64,000 nucleotides of DNA from Leptasterias polaris (lineage: Eukaryota > Echinodermata > Asteroidea > Forcipulatida > Asteriidae). Position numbers and translations under genes: made by a program. The stretch lies in contig JAZGTN010000016.1 of NCBI GenBank assembly GCA_037783415.1, positions 6,073,001-6,137,000 on the forward strand, in the 5' to 3' direction. Within the stretch, counting starts at the first letter, position 1; each line of letters opens with the position of its first letter. Positions 1-13,800 of this stretch are shown here, in pieces. The notes under the pieces are model-generated. The model did not search any database. It saw only the letters and a list, made by a program, of their open reading frames with translations, and had not been told where the DNA came from.

Positions 1-59
1 TCAATGCCAAATGGGGTCACCATGTGTAGCGTTGTTAGGTTCTAAAAGACTTATTCGGT

Positions 60-310
60 GATGTATAGATTGTACAAATCCATGGTTAATAAGGTATGAT
101 TTTTTAAAATATTAAACTTTGATTTAATGTAATTCGACAACTGATGACGTCACTGCAACAGTTTTATCTTCTAATAATTATCTTATAGTATAAGTGAAAT
201 TTCAAGTTTATATAAAGCTTGGGAAGTGTGCCCTTTTTAGCGGACAATTGACACGGATAAGAAAAATTGAAGAAGAATCTGAGGAAGTGAAAAATATAAA
301 TGAACCTTAA
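60..310 (+). repeat. Copy 1 of a TGACGTCA-containing dispersed repeat
   Basis: The order of motifs here (acaaatccat, attaaactttgattta, TGATGACGTCAC, a 'gtgaaatttcaagttta' block, then gaagtgtgcc and gcggacaatt) is repeated with substitutions at about 1140-1330 and 4150-4350. The shared order over about 200 bp shows a dispersed repeat. No coding capacity is visible, and the class of element is unknown to me. Confidence 0.6.
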
Positions 311-1019
311 ATTAAATATCTTTTATCAATCTTGTAAAACGTACAGTTGACACTGTTATAATTTATTGCTATGGAAAGCAAGACAGGACTGTTGCGGGAC
401 CAAACTTTTTGGATGTAACACATCCCAGCTTGAGTACATGCAAAGTTTCCATTTGATCACCAAAGTTGTTCTGTATGTATAGATCTTGTAAAACACTACC
501 TTGGTGGTGACATAACATGAAAATTGGTGACGTCGTGAAAACGTCCCTCCACATTATATCCTTGTAGGACCTATTGCAAGTCTCATGCAAAATAAAATTT
601 GAATATAGCTTGTTTTGTACTAAAAATAGTCGTCACTCTAGCTTTAAGTAGTCGATATCACTGTCTATCAACATGCCAAGTTTCAACTCAGTCAAACTTG
701 CGGTTTTGTAGATACACAGCTTCAAAAAGTAAACCTTTAAGGCGATACCACGTGACACATGATGACGTCATCAATCTGAAAATTCACACATATGTTGTCT
801 GCATGAAGGTCATTATGTATACCAATTTTGAAACGATTATCATAAACTTCACCACAGACATCTAGTAAAAGTGTATTTGGAGCTGTTTTGAACCTGCCGC
901 TAGAGGGCGCTTTTAGATTTAATGACGTCACCGGTCCAATTTTTTTAAACCAGACCCTTGCCGGACTATAACATCGTTGAAAACGACTTGAAAAAATTCG
1001 CCACTTTTAAATTACAAGG

Positions 1020-1390
1020 CACTTCCGGTTTCGACCGGAAGTAGAGGTCATGTCACGCACACAATGAAAAATGAAGACCAATATTACTTGTATATGATAC
1101 CGCAAAAAGCAACCGACGGCCTCTTCATCTTGATTTGATATGGATTTTCAAAGATTAACATATTTAATGTTTAAAAACCTTGTAAATTGACACCTGATGA
1201 CGTCATCATGATGTAACTAAAGCGGTTACATCTCCTTATGGTTATCTGACTATGGTAGAAATTTCAAGTTTATATGAGCTTAGGAAGTGTGCTTTTGTTA
1301 GCGGACAAGCAACGGAGAGAAGAAAAAGAAGAAGTATTAAGAACTAGAAATGTAGTCTTTGTAGGATTACAAACACTAGGTGTTCGGGTT
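1020..1390 (+). repeat. Copy 2 of the TGACGTCA-containing dispersed repeat
   Basis: It begins with an 'acttccggtttcgaccggaagt' type palindrome, has TGATGACGTCATCATGATG at about 1195, and ends in the gaagtgtgc to gcggacaa tail followed by purine-rich DNA. An 'aggtgttcggg' half-hairpin at about 1378 matches the full hairpins beside copy 3, which suggests that they belong to the same element. Confidence 0.6.
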
Positions 1391-3583
1391 TGCTAAGTTA
1401 GTGGTAAGGCTTATGACCGTATGGTGCCATGAAATTTTGTTTTTATATCCCATTCCGATAGTGAGAAGGATGGCGGAAGAAGGTTGGCCTTTCTAATACT
1501 TTGCAAACTAGGGTTTGTGAAAAGTTTTTTGACTTGAAATTGAAGATTGAACCAGAAGGCGAGTTTGGCAAGTTTAATTATTTTTTGTTTTGACCCTCGA
1601 ACACGGCACCTTAATTGGACAAGCTTAAGTTGGTACGTTGTCAGCACCTTCAGTTGGTTAACCGTCTAGTCACTGCACCGCCCGAGTTTGCTGAAACGAT
1701 GTTCAGTTTTCCAAGACTCTTACAGTAAATTACTAGAACCGTGGTTCAAATTTTCAAAAGACACCATTTAAAAGGCAAATTATGTAGGCCCTATACGTAC
1801 AGTTTTCGTATATTTTGTAAATATTGTCATTGAATAACATTATTATTTCCAATTCGAAGGTGATAAATCCCTAGGGAACAATAACTGCCTCTCGTTAACG
1901 GCTACCGGAAATTTTCCTGACGATTATTTTTCATAAGGTTAAAATGAACACAATAGTTTTGAAGCCTTTTATCTGGCATCAAATGCTCATAGTGATTAAT
2001 TGCTGAGTCATTAGTTTTTGATAGTATCATCATGATGAAAGAAAATTAATTTTTGTTTGGTTACAAATGAGCATGTTGTTGGTGAAAGCTACAAAATTTC
2101 ATCATCATTAGCGTTACCATCTTTACAAGTCATCTGTGAAGGGGAGTGAATTAAACACTATTATCTAAACTATTGCCATTGACTTGGCCAACTGGCCATA
2201 TATTTAAATTTTTATGTTTTGGGGTGTTTTTATGTAATTTTTTTGTTTTATCGCAATACACAAGCTTGTGAGTTTTTCCTTCTACCGCATGTTACGGTTT
2301 ATCGATTTTGGCGGCTGGGCGGTCCAGTGGCTAAAAGGTTAAAATGGTCTGTTTTGCATTTTTTCAACGTTTTCTTTATCTAAGTGTGTTGTTTACATAT
2401 CTATTGCCTGAGTAAATTAATCAGATTTGTTCGCATAATTAATTAGTTTTTATAACTTGGTTAATCTACCAATTGACAGACAAATGACGGGATATTGGTA
2501 GTATTGTCTTTCCCTTTCTATCCAAACCGCTATCCCATGTTGATCGCCATCTCCTATGCGGCATGGTATGATGCGTTAGTGTTAGCATTAGTTATTAGAA
2601 TCGCTGAAAACAATGTTGATAGCTTTTGAAATTTCAAAGAAAGTAATGTGTGAAATCTTCTACGTTTAAACATTAGTTTATACACAGGAAATAAAGGCTA
2701 CTCGGAATATAACATTTTCCCTAAGTAATAAACTTTTGTTTAGCCAGAATTGAAAATCGATGGCATCATTATGAAGTTAGAATTTATTTATCGAGACATA
2801 GGTATTTAAATATGTGCCAAGTGAAAAACAAAGGTGAACTTACAAAAATAATTTAGCAAATGAGTACATTATTTAGATTATTTGAAAGGGCCAAGGGTCC
2901 ATTGTCATTTCATAGTCATACAGAAGAAACATTCTCCCCACTTCCCCTTCATCTTGACTACAGATCTTGAAACGAACCTTTGAATGACTCACAAGTACAA
3001 TTATTAAGTATTATGTTTTCCATTCAATGAAGTTTATTTATTTTTCGATGGATAGGCCTATGCATTGAAACTCCAGAATGTGTACTAGATACACATGTAT
3101 AATTTTGTTTTGTAAATAGTCACTAACTGAACTGATAGTTTAAAAGACTATCACTAACAATTCAAAAATAAATTTTATCAAACTACGCCTGCTTGCTACC
3201 TTTTTGTGGTGCCGATAACTGAAGCAACGTCATTTGTCATGATTATGATAAGGGCATAAGAACCTACAGTTTACACGATGTGCAATTTATGTTGAATTTG
3301 TTTTGCTGTTCACATTGTATTTCTTTGAAGTATTCAACAGGATTTAAAAGTAAAATCTTGTAAAAATCGGTGTTGATTAGAGTCAAATTTATGTTGATCT
3401 TTTTCCGATCACATTTTCTCAGTTATCAAAATTTATTAAAATCACCAAAAGAGTTCAGCAAAATACACTCGTTTTTATAGTTGATATTTACCACCAAGCC
3501 AACAAAAGGCTAACACGAAGGATATATGCACTGAGCAATTCATTGGACTACCGTCGAACGACGTACATTTCTGAGTCTGTTGC

Positions 3584-3900
3584 ATTATAAAAAGCGCAGT
3601 ACGTTAACAAACGACCATTAACACGGTATAGCGCCACAAGTGGATATGGCATCAACAATCCGTTTCACGTTATGTGGATGTATACACTGTCTTCGTGGCG
3701 CGGAATGTGTGCTAGTGTATCGTGTATACACAGGTTACATGCAGGACCCTGTGCAGGACCTTATGAACAGGCCGGAAGTGGAGCAGCCAGCCGCGTGGTG
3801 TACTGGAACGCAACAGACGGCTACCGTGCCACTGGGTTAGATACGGTTTTACGTGTATCATTAGAAGATCTTTTCACGTGCTTTTAATGCGGGTCAATAT
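3584..3900 (+). promoter_or_regulatory. Possible TATA promoter and 5' leader upstream of the receptor gene
   Basis: A TATA-like sequence 'cattataaaaagc' at about 3584 is followed by a more GC-balanced stretch with two overlapping short open frames (3640-3840 and 3672-3887). The first coding exon of the receptor gene is preceded by a good splice acceptor at 4888, so an upstream untranslated exon is expected, and this is the best-placed candidate. I could not find a convincing splice donor here, so the link is inference only. Confidence 0.25.
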
Positions 3901-3909
3901 ATAGGCCTA

Positions 3910-4490
3910 CGTTGCCTTTAACACCCGATTTCGACCAGAAAGTAAGGTCAAACTAGTATCATCTCTGTGTAAAAGTTTGAGAAGGCACAAGATCCTACAA
4001 CCTGGTGTAAAAATTTCGATTCAAGTACGAGAAGTTCTTTAGATATAAATTATTGAAATTTCAACTTTCGTTTTGGACCGGAAGTCAAGATAAAATTGGA
4101 TCACTCTTTGTGAATTGTTTGTTGGGTTTTCCAAGAAATGTCCGATGATGTATAGAATGTACAAATCCATTCAGCAGTTTTCGAGTTATGATTTTTTGAA
4201 ATATTAAACTTTGATTTACTGTATTTCGACACCTGATGACGTCATCATGACGTCACTCCAGCGGTGTCTTCTACAAGTAACGATCTAACTATATGTGAAG
4301 TTTGAAGTTTGTGTGAGCTTCGGAAGTGTGCGTTTTTTTGCGGACAATCGCGGGGGATAAGCAGAAGAAGTATTATTTTTTTTACGTACAAAAACAGGAG
4401 GTGTTCCGGGCGGATTGCCCGAACACCTAAAAAGAAAAAAAACGAACAAAAACAAGAGGTGTTCGGCTGTCGCCCGAACACCTAAAAAGT
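3910..4490 (+). repeat. Copy 3 of the TGACGTCA repeat, with paired hairpins
   Basis: It matches copies 1 and 2 in motif order and includes a double palindrome, TGATGACGTCATCATGACGTCAC, at about 4231. Two hairpins follow at about 4399-4428 and 4457-4483, each an aggtgttcgg arm facing a cccgaacacct arm across a few bases. They lie in tandem, separated by A-rich DNA. Short stem-loops of this kind often mark ends of mobile elements, but I cannot name the family. Confidence 0.6.
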
Positions 4491-4888
4491 CTCGTTTATG
4501 ACAATAAAAAACATCATTGGAAAGCTAGCTGTATACAGGCGAGTAGCCAAGCTAATTGGATTGACATTACACAGCCTGTGAATTGCCAAGTCAATTTGTC
4601 TTTCATAATCCTGCACCTGTTATTATCCAAGCTTTAATTGAATTTTGTCTGTTTGTTGCTTTCTCTCCACTCTTTTGTGGAAGGATATCCAGGTCTGTGC
4701 CTCGTAGTTGAGTTAGGATTGCATTTTTTTATTTGTCAAAATAGAGTCTCAAAGGCTCTGCAATAAATGCGTTATTTAATTCTGTGGGGTTTTTTTCTTT
4801 GCTCAGAGTGATATGGATTCTGCTTTTTTGTCTGTTCAGAATATTATGTTTATTAATTAATGGAATTCTTCTTTGTTTTTCATCACAG

Positions 4889-7800
4889 GATTTCAAGGAC
4901 TAAAGTCTGAAGGCGTCTTTTGAAAGTTCCTCAAGATGATGCGCCTAAGTGCGTTCATGTTGTTCCTAGTTGGGTGTTCAGCAGTAAATGCCCAAATGAC
5001 GAATTCCACCCAGGAAATCATGCCAACGACCCCCTGGGCCTCGACTAACCCAGGGGTGATTACCACAGTTGCAGTCAGTCTACCACAGTTCACTAGTGGT
5101 GGGGTTACCACTGACACAATGACCTCGGGGGTCCAGTTTATGACCACCCCTCAGAGCTTGTCTACCACTGGGACATCCCAGGTCACCAACAGCACTCAAC
5201 AAGGTACTTCAACAGTTGGAACATCAGTGACCGATGATCCTAGGTACCCATTGTACATCATGGGGTTCTTTCCAATATCAGGGGATAGTTTTCGCCGTGG
5301 GAATAGTGCCTTACTGGCTGCTAACCTTGCTCTGGAGCACATCAATGAAAGGGCAGACATACTCCCTGGATACAAGCTGGCTATGAAATGGAATGATAGT
5401 TACGTAAGTATTCAGCTTTTTTTCCATTTAAAGGTAGGGTCATAGATTAGTTTTTCTCAATGTAGTGCTGATTCATAGGCAAAATTATAAAGAAAGATAC
5501 ATTAAAAGTCACATGTGAAAGTGCTGAGAAAACAGCAAAACACTGTCACAGTATTTTCACAAGAAAGTCCAATTCTTTCACATTCAGTGAGGTGACATAT
5601 GGTAAGTACCGCATCTCTGGCCACAGCATTAGCGAAAGGACACTGAGAAACCCTCAGAAAACTGAGAAACAACTTATGCATGAATAATTCCTCAGATTTA
5701 AATGTTTTCGGGGTGAACAATTATCCAAACGTTGAAGGGAATCCTTTCTCAAAATAGCTGATACTATCAACAGCTGCATTGCTTCTCACCAAATAGGTTT
5801 TTATGGTTTTTTTTAGTTTTCATTTTTGTGGAGTATTTACCTAGATCTCTGACCCTACCTGTAAACTTAAGTTTGATTTTCATTTAATTAAGAACAAATT
5901 TGATTACTTTCAATTTTAAAAGCTCACTGTTTATAAAGGTCAATACAGTATCAGTTCTAGACAAAAAAAATAAAAATTAATTTACAAAATGCTAGTTTTC
6001 ATGAACCTAACTTGAAATTTTCACAGGTTGGTTGTGTAGTGCTCTTGTTGAAACTACAGTATTAGGAGATGAATTCTCTTTCAAAAGAACATGTGATTTT
6101 AATGTATATGTTTCTTTAAAATTACATTATCTCATGAAAGTGTGTGTGCCAAAAGCAAATGTAATCCCTGTGATTGCACAGAAACAAGATCTGCCCTTTT
6201 AAGAAATGTTTTCCTTTTTGTGAACCCTTGTCACTTATTTTGTTGCAATTCTACCGGTGTCTTTCACTAAGACAATTAAGTGAGATAACTATCCTTTTGA
6301 AGGTTGATGCTCTTAGTTATAAGTGGCTGTTGTCAACTAAGGCCTTCACAGTCAATTATATGAAATGTCAATACCTGTCCAACAACATCCGAACCTAGGG
6401 AGGTTTGATGAACGCTCTGGCAGTGCAGCAGTCATGTTTGAAACAACTGAGATGATGAACACAGCAGGCACAAAAGACATTTTATACTTATAAATGATCA
6501 GTCTCTACATGTTCAAACTTTAGTCTTAAAGGAGTAACCGTGTATATTTTCCACAAGGAGCATGGTAAGATGCCTTACCATTATGGGAAATCTTTACTGC
6601 AAGGTTGTGTTAAATTGTAAGAATCACAAAGCAATGGGTTTGGCATGTCATGGCGTCAATGGAACTGACAGCACAAAGTAGCGGTGAAAAAATCAATCAT
6701 ATTTTATCTGACACTTGAACACAATTTTGTTTCCTTATTTAATTTCATTAGACCCACGGAATTAGAAAATTATTGTGGAGAAATTATAATTGACATAGAA
6801 TATTACCTTGTGTGTGTTTCGTGGTAGGGCCAAGTGAGAATGAATATCATTTTTAATTGGGTTTTGTGTAGTTGTTATATTACTATTATAGTAATACATA
6901 TTAATTTAAAAAGACCTTTGGCAAGTTCTATTTGAATTGTGTAAATGTTAAAGTAAATAATGATTGCATATTTTTATTTTTTTCTTGAACAAGATCTTGG
7001 CTTACTTCATTCCGATTTTGCTAAACTTACCACCACATTGATTGTCATGTATCAATGTTTTGTAAATTGGTTTTGAGGCATTATTTGTTGGTGAGGTATC
7101 AATGTACATGTATATTCAGTTTCTGGTAACAACATGTGTATCTACTTTACTGTGTAGATTTGTTCTGGAGAACTTGTCTTGCTATTTAGTCTACTTTCAC
7201 GAAATTCAGGAGACTACTTAGTTTTGAAAAGAACTAGTTTTTGTTTGTTATTAGCACAACCCTGCATGGGTCAATTTCACAAAGATCTTAGATTGATCTT
7301 AGCTGTGTATCAATCTTTTTGCTAAGCGAAGTGTGATGTCACAGTACAAATCACTATGGTGATATTGACAATTCATCTTAAAATGAATCTAAGTGCTTTG
7401 TAAAATTGAGCCCTGGGGAGGTGCGAAATCAGCCGGGACTTCCACTTTCGCTTAGTGGTTTTCGTTATTAACCACTGTCTTGGAGTGAGTTATTAATTGA
7501 TCTAATGTTTTGTTTGTTGCTTTTTTAGTGCAATGCTGGTATTGCCACACAGGGGTTATTTGAGCATATCAACTCTGGTACACGATACCACATGCTGCTT
7601 GGGGCTGGATGCTCCTCTGTAGCTCAGACCATCTCATTGGCTGCAGACCTCTGGAACATCATTCAGGTATTTACAGTAATAAACATTTATCCTAGAAACA
7701 GATCTATCGTAAATATATCAAGTCATTGAGCCCAACCCACTATAACAGTGGTCTGTCAGACCTGGAATTTCATCTTTGAGAGGGCAAGAGGGCACTTCCA

Positions 7801-10800
7801 TTGGAAAATTTTAAAGTCTATTGGAAATTCTGTTGAAGGGGCACCAAGGCCAAGACCAGGAGCAACAGAGGCCATGGCCTTCGTAGACTTGTTGACAAGT
7901 CGTTAATGATGGTCGCGGTGAGTGGAGTCGCGTGTAGTGCTGTAGCCTAATAAAAAATGTTCTCGCGAGATCACTGCTCTCGCGCGAAGTTTCTGGCTGC
8001 CGACTCTTCGTCATTAACGACTTGTGAAACCCGCCGGCGGTTCATATTCATTTATTCATGTACGAACGCAGTGTACATTACGGTTGCTGTAGCGACGATC
8101 ATGAAGACGAGTCCATTTTATCTAAGGGTAGTACTAATTTTAGTTACTGTAAATGTACTGAATGCTTGCGCTTGAGACATCTGTGGGTGTGTTTTGTGGG
8201 TGTTAACTCCTTCATTAATTTAGTAACTAAAGAAATAAAGTAAACTTATTTAAAAATTCATTATTATAATTATTGTTTAAGATGTGTGTTTTGCCTCATA
8301 AAAATAAATAATGCCTACCGTGAATAGTTACTGATACGCTCCAATCATTTAACCCGATGTGTTCTACAGTGATTGTGTTATTAAGTGTGTATAAACAACA
8401 GACACGGAAACCAGTCAACTCGCCCCCCTAGCAAAGTCGCCAATTTCAAAAAACACATGTACAAAGTCACCAACTACAAAGTCGCCCCTAGCAAAGTCGC
8501 CCCCTGACAACAAACTCGTCCCCTCTCATAGTCGCCCCTCACAAGGGAATTTAACAAATTTGTGTGATTGGACTACAGGGCTTCGAAAGCTATCTTAAGG
8601 GAACAAAAGCTAGCTATCTTAAAGGAACGAAAGAGGAATTTTGGGGAACAAAATCTCATTGCGAAGGAACGGGAGCGTATATTAAGGGAACGAAAGCATA
8701 TTTCGGACGAATGAACGTATATTTCTGGCAACTAATTCAAAGTCGTATTTTGATGAAACGCTTGTTTTTAGGGAAAGAAATCTCCTTTCGGTGGAAAAAA
8801 ATCATATTTTTATTGAACGAAAGCATATTTCGGACGAATGAAAGTATGTTTCGGGCAACTAATTCAAAGTCGTATTTTGATGAAACGAACGCTTGTTTTT
8901 AGGGAAAGAAATCTCCTTTCGGTGGAAAAAAATCATATTTTTATTGAACGAAAGCATATTTCGGACGAATGAAAGTATGTTTCGGGCAACTAATTCAAAG
9001 TCGTATTTTGATGAATCGAAAGCTTGTTTTCAGGGAAAGAAATCTCCTTTCGGTGGAAAAAAAAAATTTTATTGAACGAAAGCATATTTAGAGCGAACAA
9101 AATTATATTTTGTGCGAACAAAATCATATTTCGAGGAAACGAATGCGTATCTTTCAGGGAACAAACGCGTATTTCTGGGTAACAAAATCGTATTTCGGGT
9201 GAAAGAAGGCGTGTTCGAGGGAACAAAAACGTATTTTCTAGGAAAAATCTATTTTGCTACCTAGAAAAACACAACTTTGTTTACAAATATAAAAAAATTT
9301 TATTTTATGTGACAAAATTATATTTTGATTGAATTAAATAATATTTTGAGGAAACGAAATGACTTTGTTGGAATTTTGTGTGTCGAGAGTGGAAAAAGAA
9401 ATTCAGAGTGAGAATTTTTTTTCACATTTTAATTTTTAATTTATTTTTCACCTGTTCCTTCAGGGGCTCTGGTTTTGTGTGTTTGGTTTTTTTTGGGTGG
9501 GGGCTCGTTTTTGTCTCACAAATTGTTTAACTTAATTGCACCGTCAATATAAGAGTGGTTTTCCTATTTATTGACATAAATCTTATTTAATTTCCAAATC
9601 GGGGGAAAGGAACGTACACCGAACATTGAAACGTAACGATTTTAAAACAGCGGATTCGATCAGCGAGGTTTACCGACTAACAAACCCGCAATGACAAGGT
9701 AGTTGGTGGTCTGGCTCCCTACCCCCTCCCACATGTTCATGAGCTTCCAGGTACAGCTATCTCTTGGCATGCTAGCTAGGGCCGGGTAGGGGTTTCCGTC
9801 GTGCTGAGCCCCGGCCGAGAGAAACTCTGCGCGCCATGGCATGCAGCTACACGATTTGCCTGTGTGTTTTACGTCATGTCCCCACACGCTGTGCACTGTC
9901 AAACACGCTCGGACTCTCTGAAATAAAATCTTACGTTCGATTTTTTGTAATTATTTACAAGTTGTACCCATAATTTGAATACGTATTTTCTTGTGTCAAA
10001 ATATTCATGAACACAATCACTCTCACCACTCAGTGTTTGGTTTTGATCGTGCATGATCAAAGCAACATAAAACTCCATCCAGTACAGGATTTGATGTTTA
10101 ATATATTCATCTACTGTTTGAATATTCATAGATATAACGAAATTGACCAATCAGATGCGTCCGTACAAATTCGGCTGAAGTGCCCATAGGCCGTGCACAA
10201 ACCGCCAGCGGGTTTCACAAGTCGGTAAATGTGACCAGTCTTGAGAGCAGTAATCTCGCACAGAGCAGCCCTCTCGCGGGATATTGCGAGAAAGCCGTTC
10301 CGCTATCACCGCGACAGACATTTAACGACTTGTCCACAAGTCTATGGCCTTCGTGGCCTCCGTGTAATTCTAGGCAACTTATCGTTTTCAAACAAATAAT
10401 CGCGTAACAGTATTTAAATATTTTAACTTTTGAATATGACATTATAAATAAGCTTATATATGTATCAGTGTTTTTTGTTTCATCTTTAAAATAATTTTAA
10501 TAATTATATTGGTAGATTATTATGCAAAATAAAAAAAGGGAAAATATATGGATTATTTTGTAGATCTCCTACTCTGCATCGAGTCCAGCGCTGTCTGTCC
10601 GCAACCAGTACAAATCCTTCTTCCGCACCAACGCTGCTGATTCCCAATATAATTTTGCACGTCTGGCTATGATCAAGAAGTTCAACTGGACTAGAGTAGC
10701 AACACTTCATGAGAACCAAGAAGTCTTCTCTACGGTAAGTACAAGGTGTAGCTACTAATGTCCATATCCAGAGGCAGTTATGTAAAGCCTGTAAACTGAG

Positions 10801-13800
10801 GTTTTTGTTATTTTTACAGAGTGCTTCTTGGCAAAATCTCTATAGTATGACCACTGGGCCCAATTTCTTGGAGCTGCTTAACGGCTGTTTTTGTACTTTC
10901 TGCTTGAGTTTTCATTTCATAGCGCTGCTAAACGTAAGCTTATGAAAAGGCATGCTAACCAAGTTCGGTGCCTCCTGTATGAAATTGAATGACTGAACCC
11001 ACAAGCTGGATGCCTACCTTTCTTGCTAACCTGTGAAACACGCTTACGCTTAAGCAATTTTATTGCTTAAGTTAGCATGAAAGTTTGCTTACCGTTAAGC
11101 AATGCTATGAAATTGGGCCGTGCTAACCAACTCATCAGTAGTATTGTAAGCAGATGATTGATGTAACGGGGAGGTCATAGTTTGCATCCATAATTGTAAA
11201 CGCACAAACACGACCATAGAGTGTTATGATAAATTATGACACGCACACGTTTTTTCTGCAAGAGTAAGCACAAAAATTCACTTACTGCTTAAAAAAAAGG
11301 GGGGAAGTGAATTTGTTGTGCTTACTTAACCTTTTTTCATAGTATGCTCACAGGGCTGATGGCATAAAGCCTGTAAACACAAAAACCTACTAAGCACAGA
11401 CAAATCTTGCTTCAGAAGCAGAAATTCAATAACATATACCTTGTTGCAACTTGTGTCCTGCTCATTTTTTACTAAGCAAATATCGTTGCTGAGCAGTATT
11501 TTCTGCTGCACAGCTTTAGAAATAGGGTCCTAATTGTTAGGGTCATGGCAAACCCACCAGTTTTAGTCCCTTCTACTTCTTCTGCAAAAATGATTTTTGT
11601 TTGTGTGTTCAATTTAACCAAAATTCACTCTTTCAATGTTTGGGAGCAATTTGTGAGAAATAAAAATAAGATCTTTACTTTAGTTCCAGAACCAAATAGT
11701 TTTTTGCTTAAATTCAAAGCGGAAAATTGCTCTATGATTTCCTAATGAGCTCATTCTGGTATGTTGGAAACAATAATAGACCATTATGCACAAGCGCCAT
11801 TCCAAAAGTATATAGCAATGATGTTGGGAAACCAAATACAGTTAAAAAATTAACCAAGCTGACAACATTGATGCCGTGCTGTAGTTTACGTGTAACTATA
11901 TGCTTCATAACCAGCACACCATGGTGGTTGCCGTGCTGTAGTTTACGTGTAACTATGCTTCATAACCAGCACACCATGGTGGTTGCCGTGCTGTAGTTTA
12001 CGTGTAACTATGCTTCATAACCAGCACACCATGGTGGTTGCCGTGCTGTAGTTTACGTGTAACTATGCTTCATAACCAGCACACCATGGCGGTTGCCGTG
12101 CTGTAGTTTACGTGTAACTATGCTTCATAACCAGCACACCATGGTGGTTGCCGTGCTGTAGTTTACGTGTAATGCTTCATAACCAGCACACCATGGTGGT
12201 TGCCGTGCTGTAGTTTACGTGTAACTATGCTTCATAACCAGCACACCATGGTGGTTGCCAGTGATGCTTGGACTTGGATACACCCAGAATCCTTTGCGCG
12301 CCAATCATGCGTTTTGGGACAAGCATATATGGGCTGTTAGAGTTGGTTGATTACACCCTAAGCTATCCTGTAATCAGAATTGTCTTTGATTATTGACTCT
12401 TGGTATTTCTTTCCTCTTGTCCTTCTGCTTCTCCAGTCTATTAATGATTTCAGCTCTGCATTGGCTAATTCTAAAATTGACCTTATCACATCAGAGAGTT
12501 TTACGACTTCTCCAAAAGAACAAGTCATAAATCTTAAGGTAAGAGGTCCATAAGTAGATTATAAGGATTTTCATTTTATTTGAATAAGGTTTTAGTTTTC
12601 AATGAATTACTGGGTCAACTTCTGCGTAATTTGTTATTCCTTGACATTTTTCACTTTTATTATAAAAATTACTGGATTGCATTTTGTTTTTAAGAGTGTG
12701 TACAAGAGTGGTAAGATTAAAAATATAAATGTTCACAGATTTGCACATAAATGACATGGTGTAAAGATGATCATGGTGGGAAAACTTCCCTTTAAATAGT
12801 TTTGCTTGAAATGCTATAACTTTTAGGAAATGAGTAAAACAATGAGTCTTTATCACGCGTTATATAATATATAGTGTGGTTTTTCCACTGTTTTCGCATG
12901 AATCCGAAGACTGATTTAGCTTAAACGTTCACAGGTTTGTTATTTCATGTGTATGTTGGGTCACATCAAGTGTGGATACAGGTCTTTGACAAATGTACAT
13001 AATTATGCTTTAAAACAAGTCATCCCATCTTTTGATTTGGTAAAATCTGAGTAAACTTGACAGAGATTTTTTTAAAGTACTAAAAGATGAAAGCTCTACT
13101 AAGCAAAATCACTTGTAATGTCATGATCGTGCAAATTGTTAAAGTCCTTTAAAAAAGTTATAAGTGGATTTTATGACACACCTTTAATTGCATCTATTTC
13201 CTGCTATGTTTTATTTTACAAATATTGTTTTAACAACCTGTGTTAAAAAATACCAAAGCAAAATAACTTAATCGTTTTTTTCATTTATTCCAAAGAACAA
13301 AAAAGCGTGGATTATATTCGGCAACTTCTATGAGGAAATGGCGAGGCGGGTTTTTTGTGAGGTAAATATAACATTCACTTTCACAAAGCACTAAGATTCA
13401 TCTTAGGATGAGTTGTCAGTGTTACCATAGTGATTTGTGTTGTGAAATCACACTTTTCTTAGCAATTAGGATCAAGCCCTGGTAATTTTATGTTACATCT
13501 TCCACACGCATCACGAATTATAATTTTTAACAAAATGTCTTGGTTTACTTTTTATCCAAACAAAAGGCTTATACTGAGGGACTCTATGGTAAGAACTATG
13601 CATGGTTCTTACCCGGGGGTTACAAGTCCAGATGGTGGGCTGTACCAGACCCAGATGTCTCATGTACAGAGGATGAGATGTATGAGGCTGTAAGAGGGTA
13701 CATCTCAACAGAAAACATCCCACTGAGTAAAGAGAAAGACAAGGTCACCATATCAGGTTTGGTGAGTTGCTAAATTGGGATTGTTGAAATGTTGCTTAGA

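Larger units (their letters stand above)
1..3580. other. Intergenic DNA with repeat fragments, no gene recognised
   Basis: No open frame here resembles a known protein and none shows an exon-like pattern; the longest frames are under 90 codons in AT-rich DNA. Fragments of a repeat family occupy about 60-310 and 1020-1390 and recur at 3910-4490. They share an 'acaaatccat' motif or its neighbourhood, a TGATGACGTCA palindrome, and a 'gaagtgtgc' to 'gcggacaa' tail. The stretch 1400-3580 shows nothing beyond AT-rich DNA. Confidence 0.6.
7860..10372. mobile_element. 2.5-kb non-autonomous DNA element with ~185-bp inverted ends
   Basis: The sequence 7860-8045 (from aggccatggccttcg through gacttgttgacaagtcgtta, ctcgcgag to acgacttgtgaaacccgccggcggtt) is an imperfect inverted match to 10195-10372. 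The interior holds the 131-bp repeats at 8690-9080 and a single end of the foldback family at 8408-8545, but no frame resembling a transposase. I could not identify a target duplication, so the exact borders are approximate. It sits in receptor intron 2. Confidence 0.65.

Noticed and set aside
3640..3887. Two overlapping short proteins after the TATA-like box
   Set aside because: Neither frame resembles a known protein, they overlap in different frames, and they could equally be untranslated leader.
8564..9226. Frames of 60-112 codons with repeated motifs (FRTNESMFRATNSKSYF)
   Set aside because: They arise from the 131-bp tandem repeats; the opposite strand is also open. No domain is recognisable.
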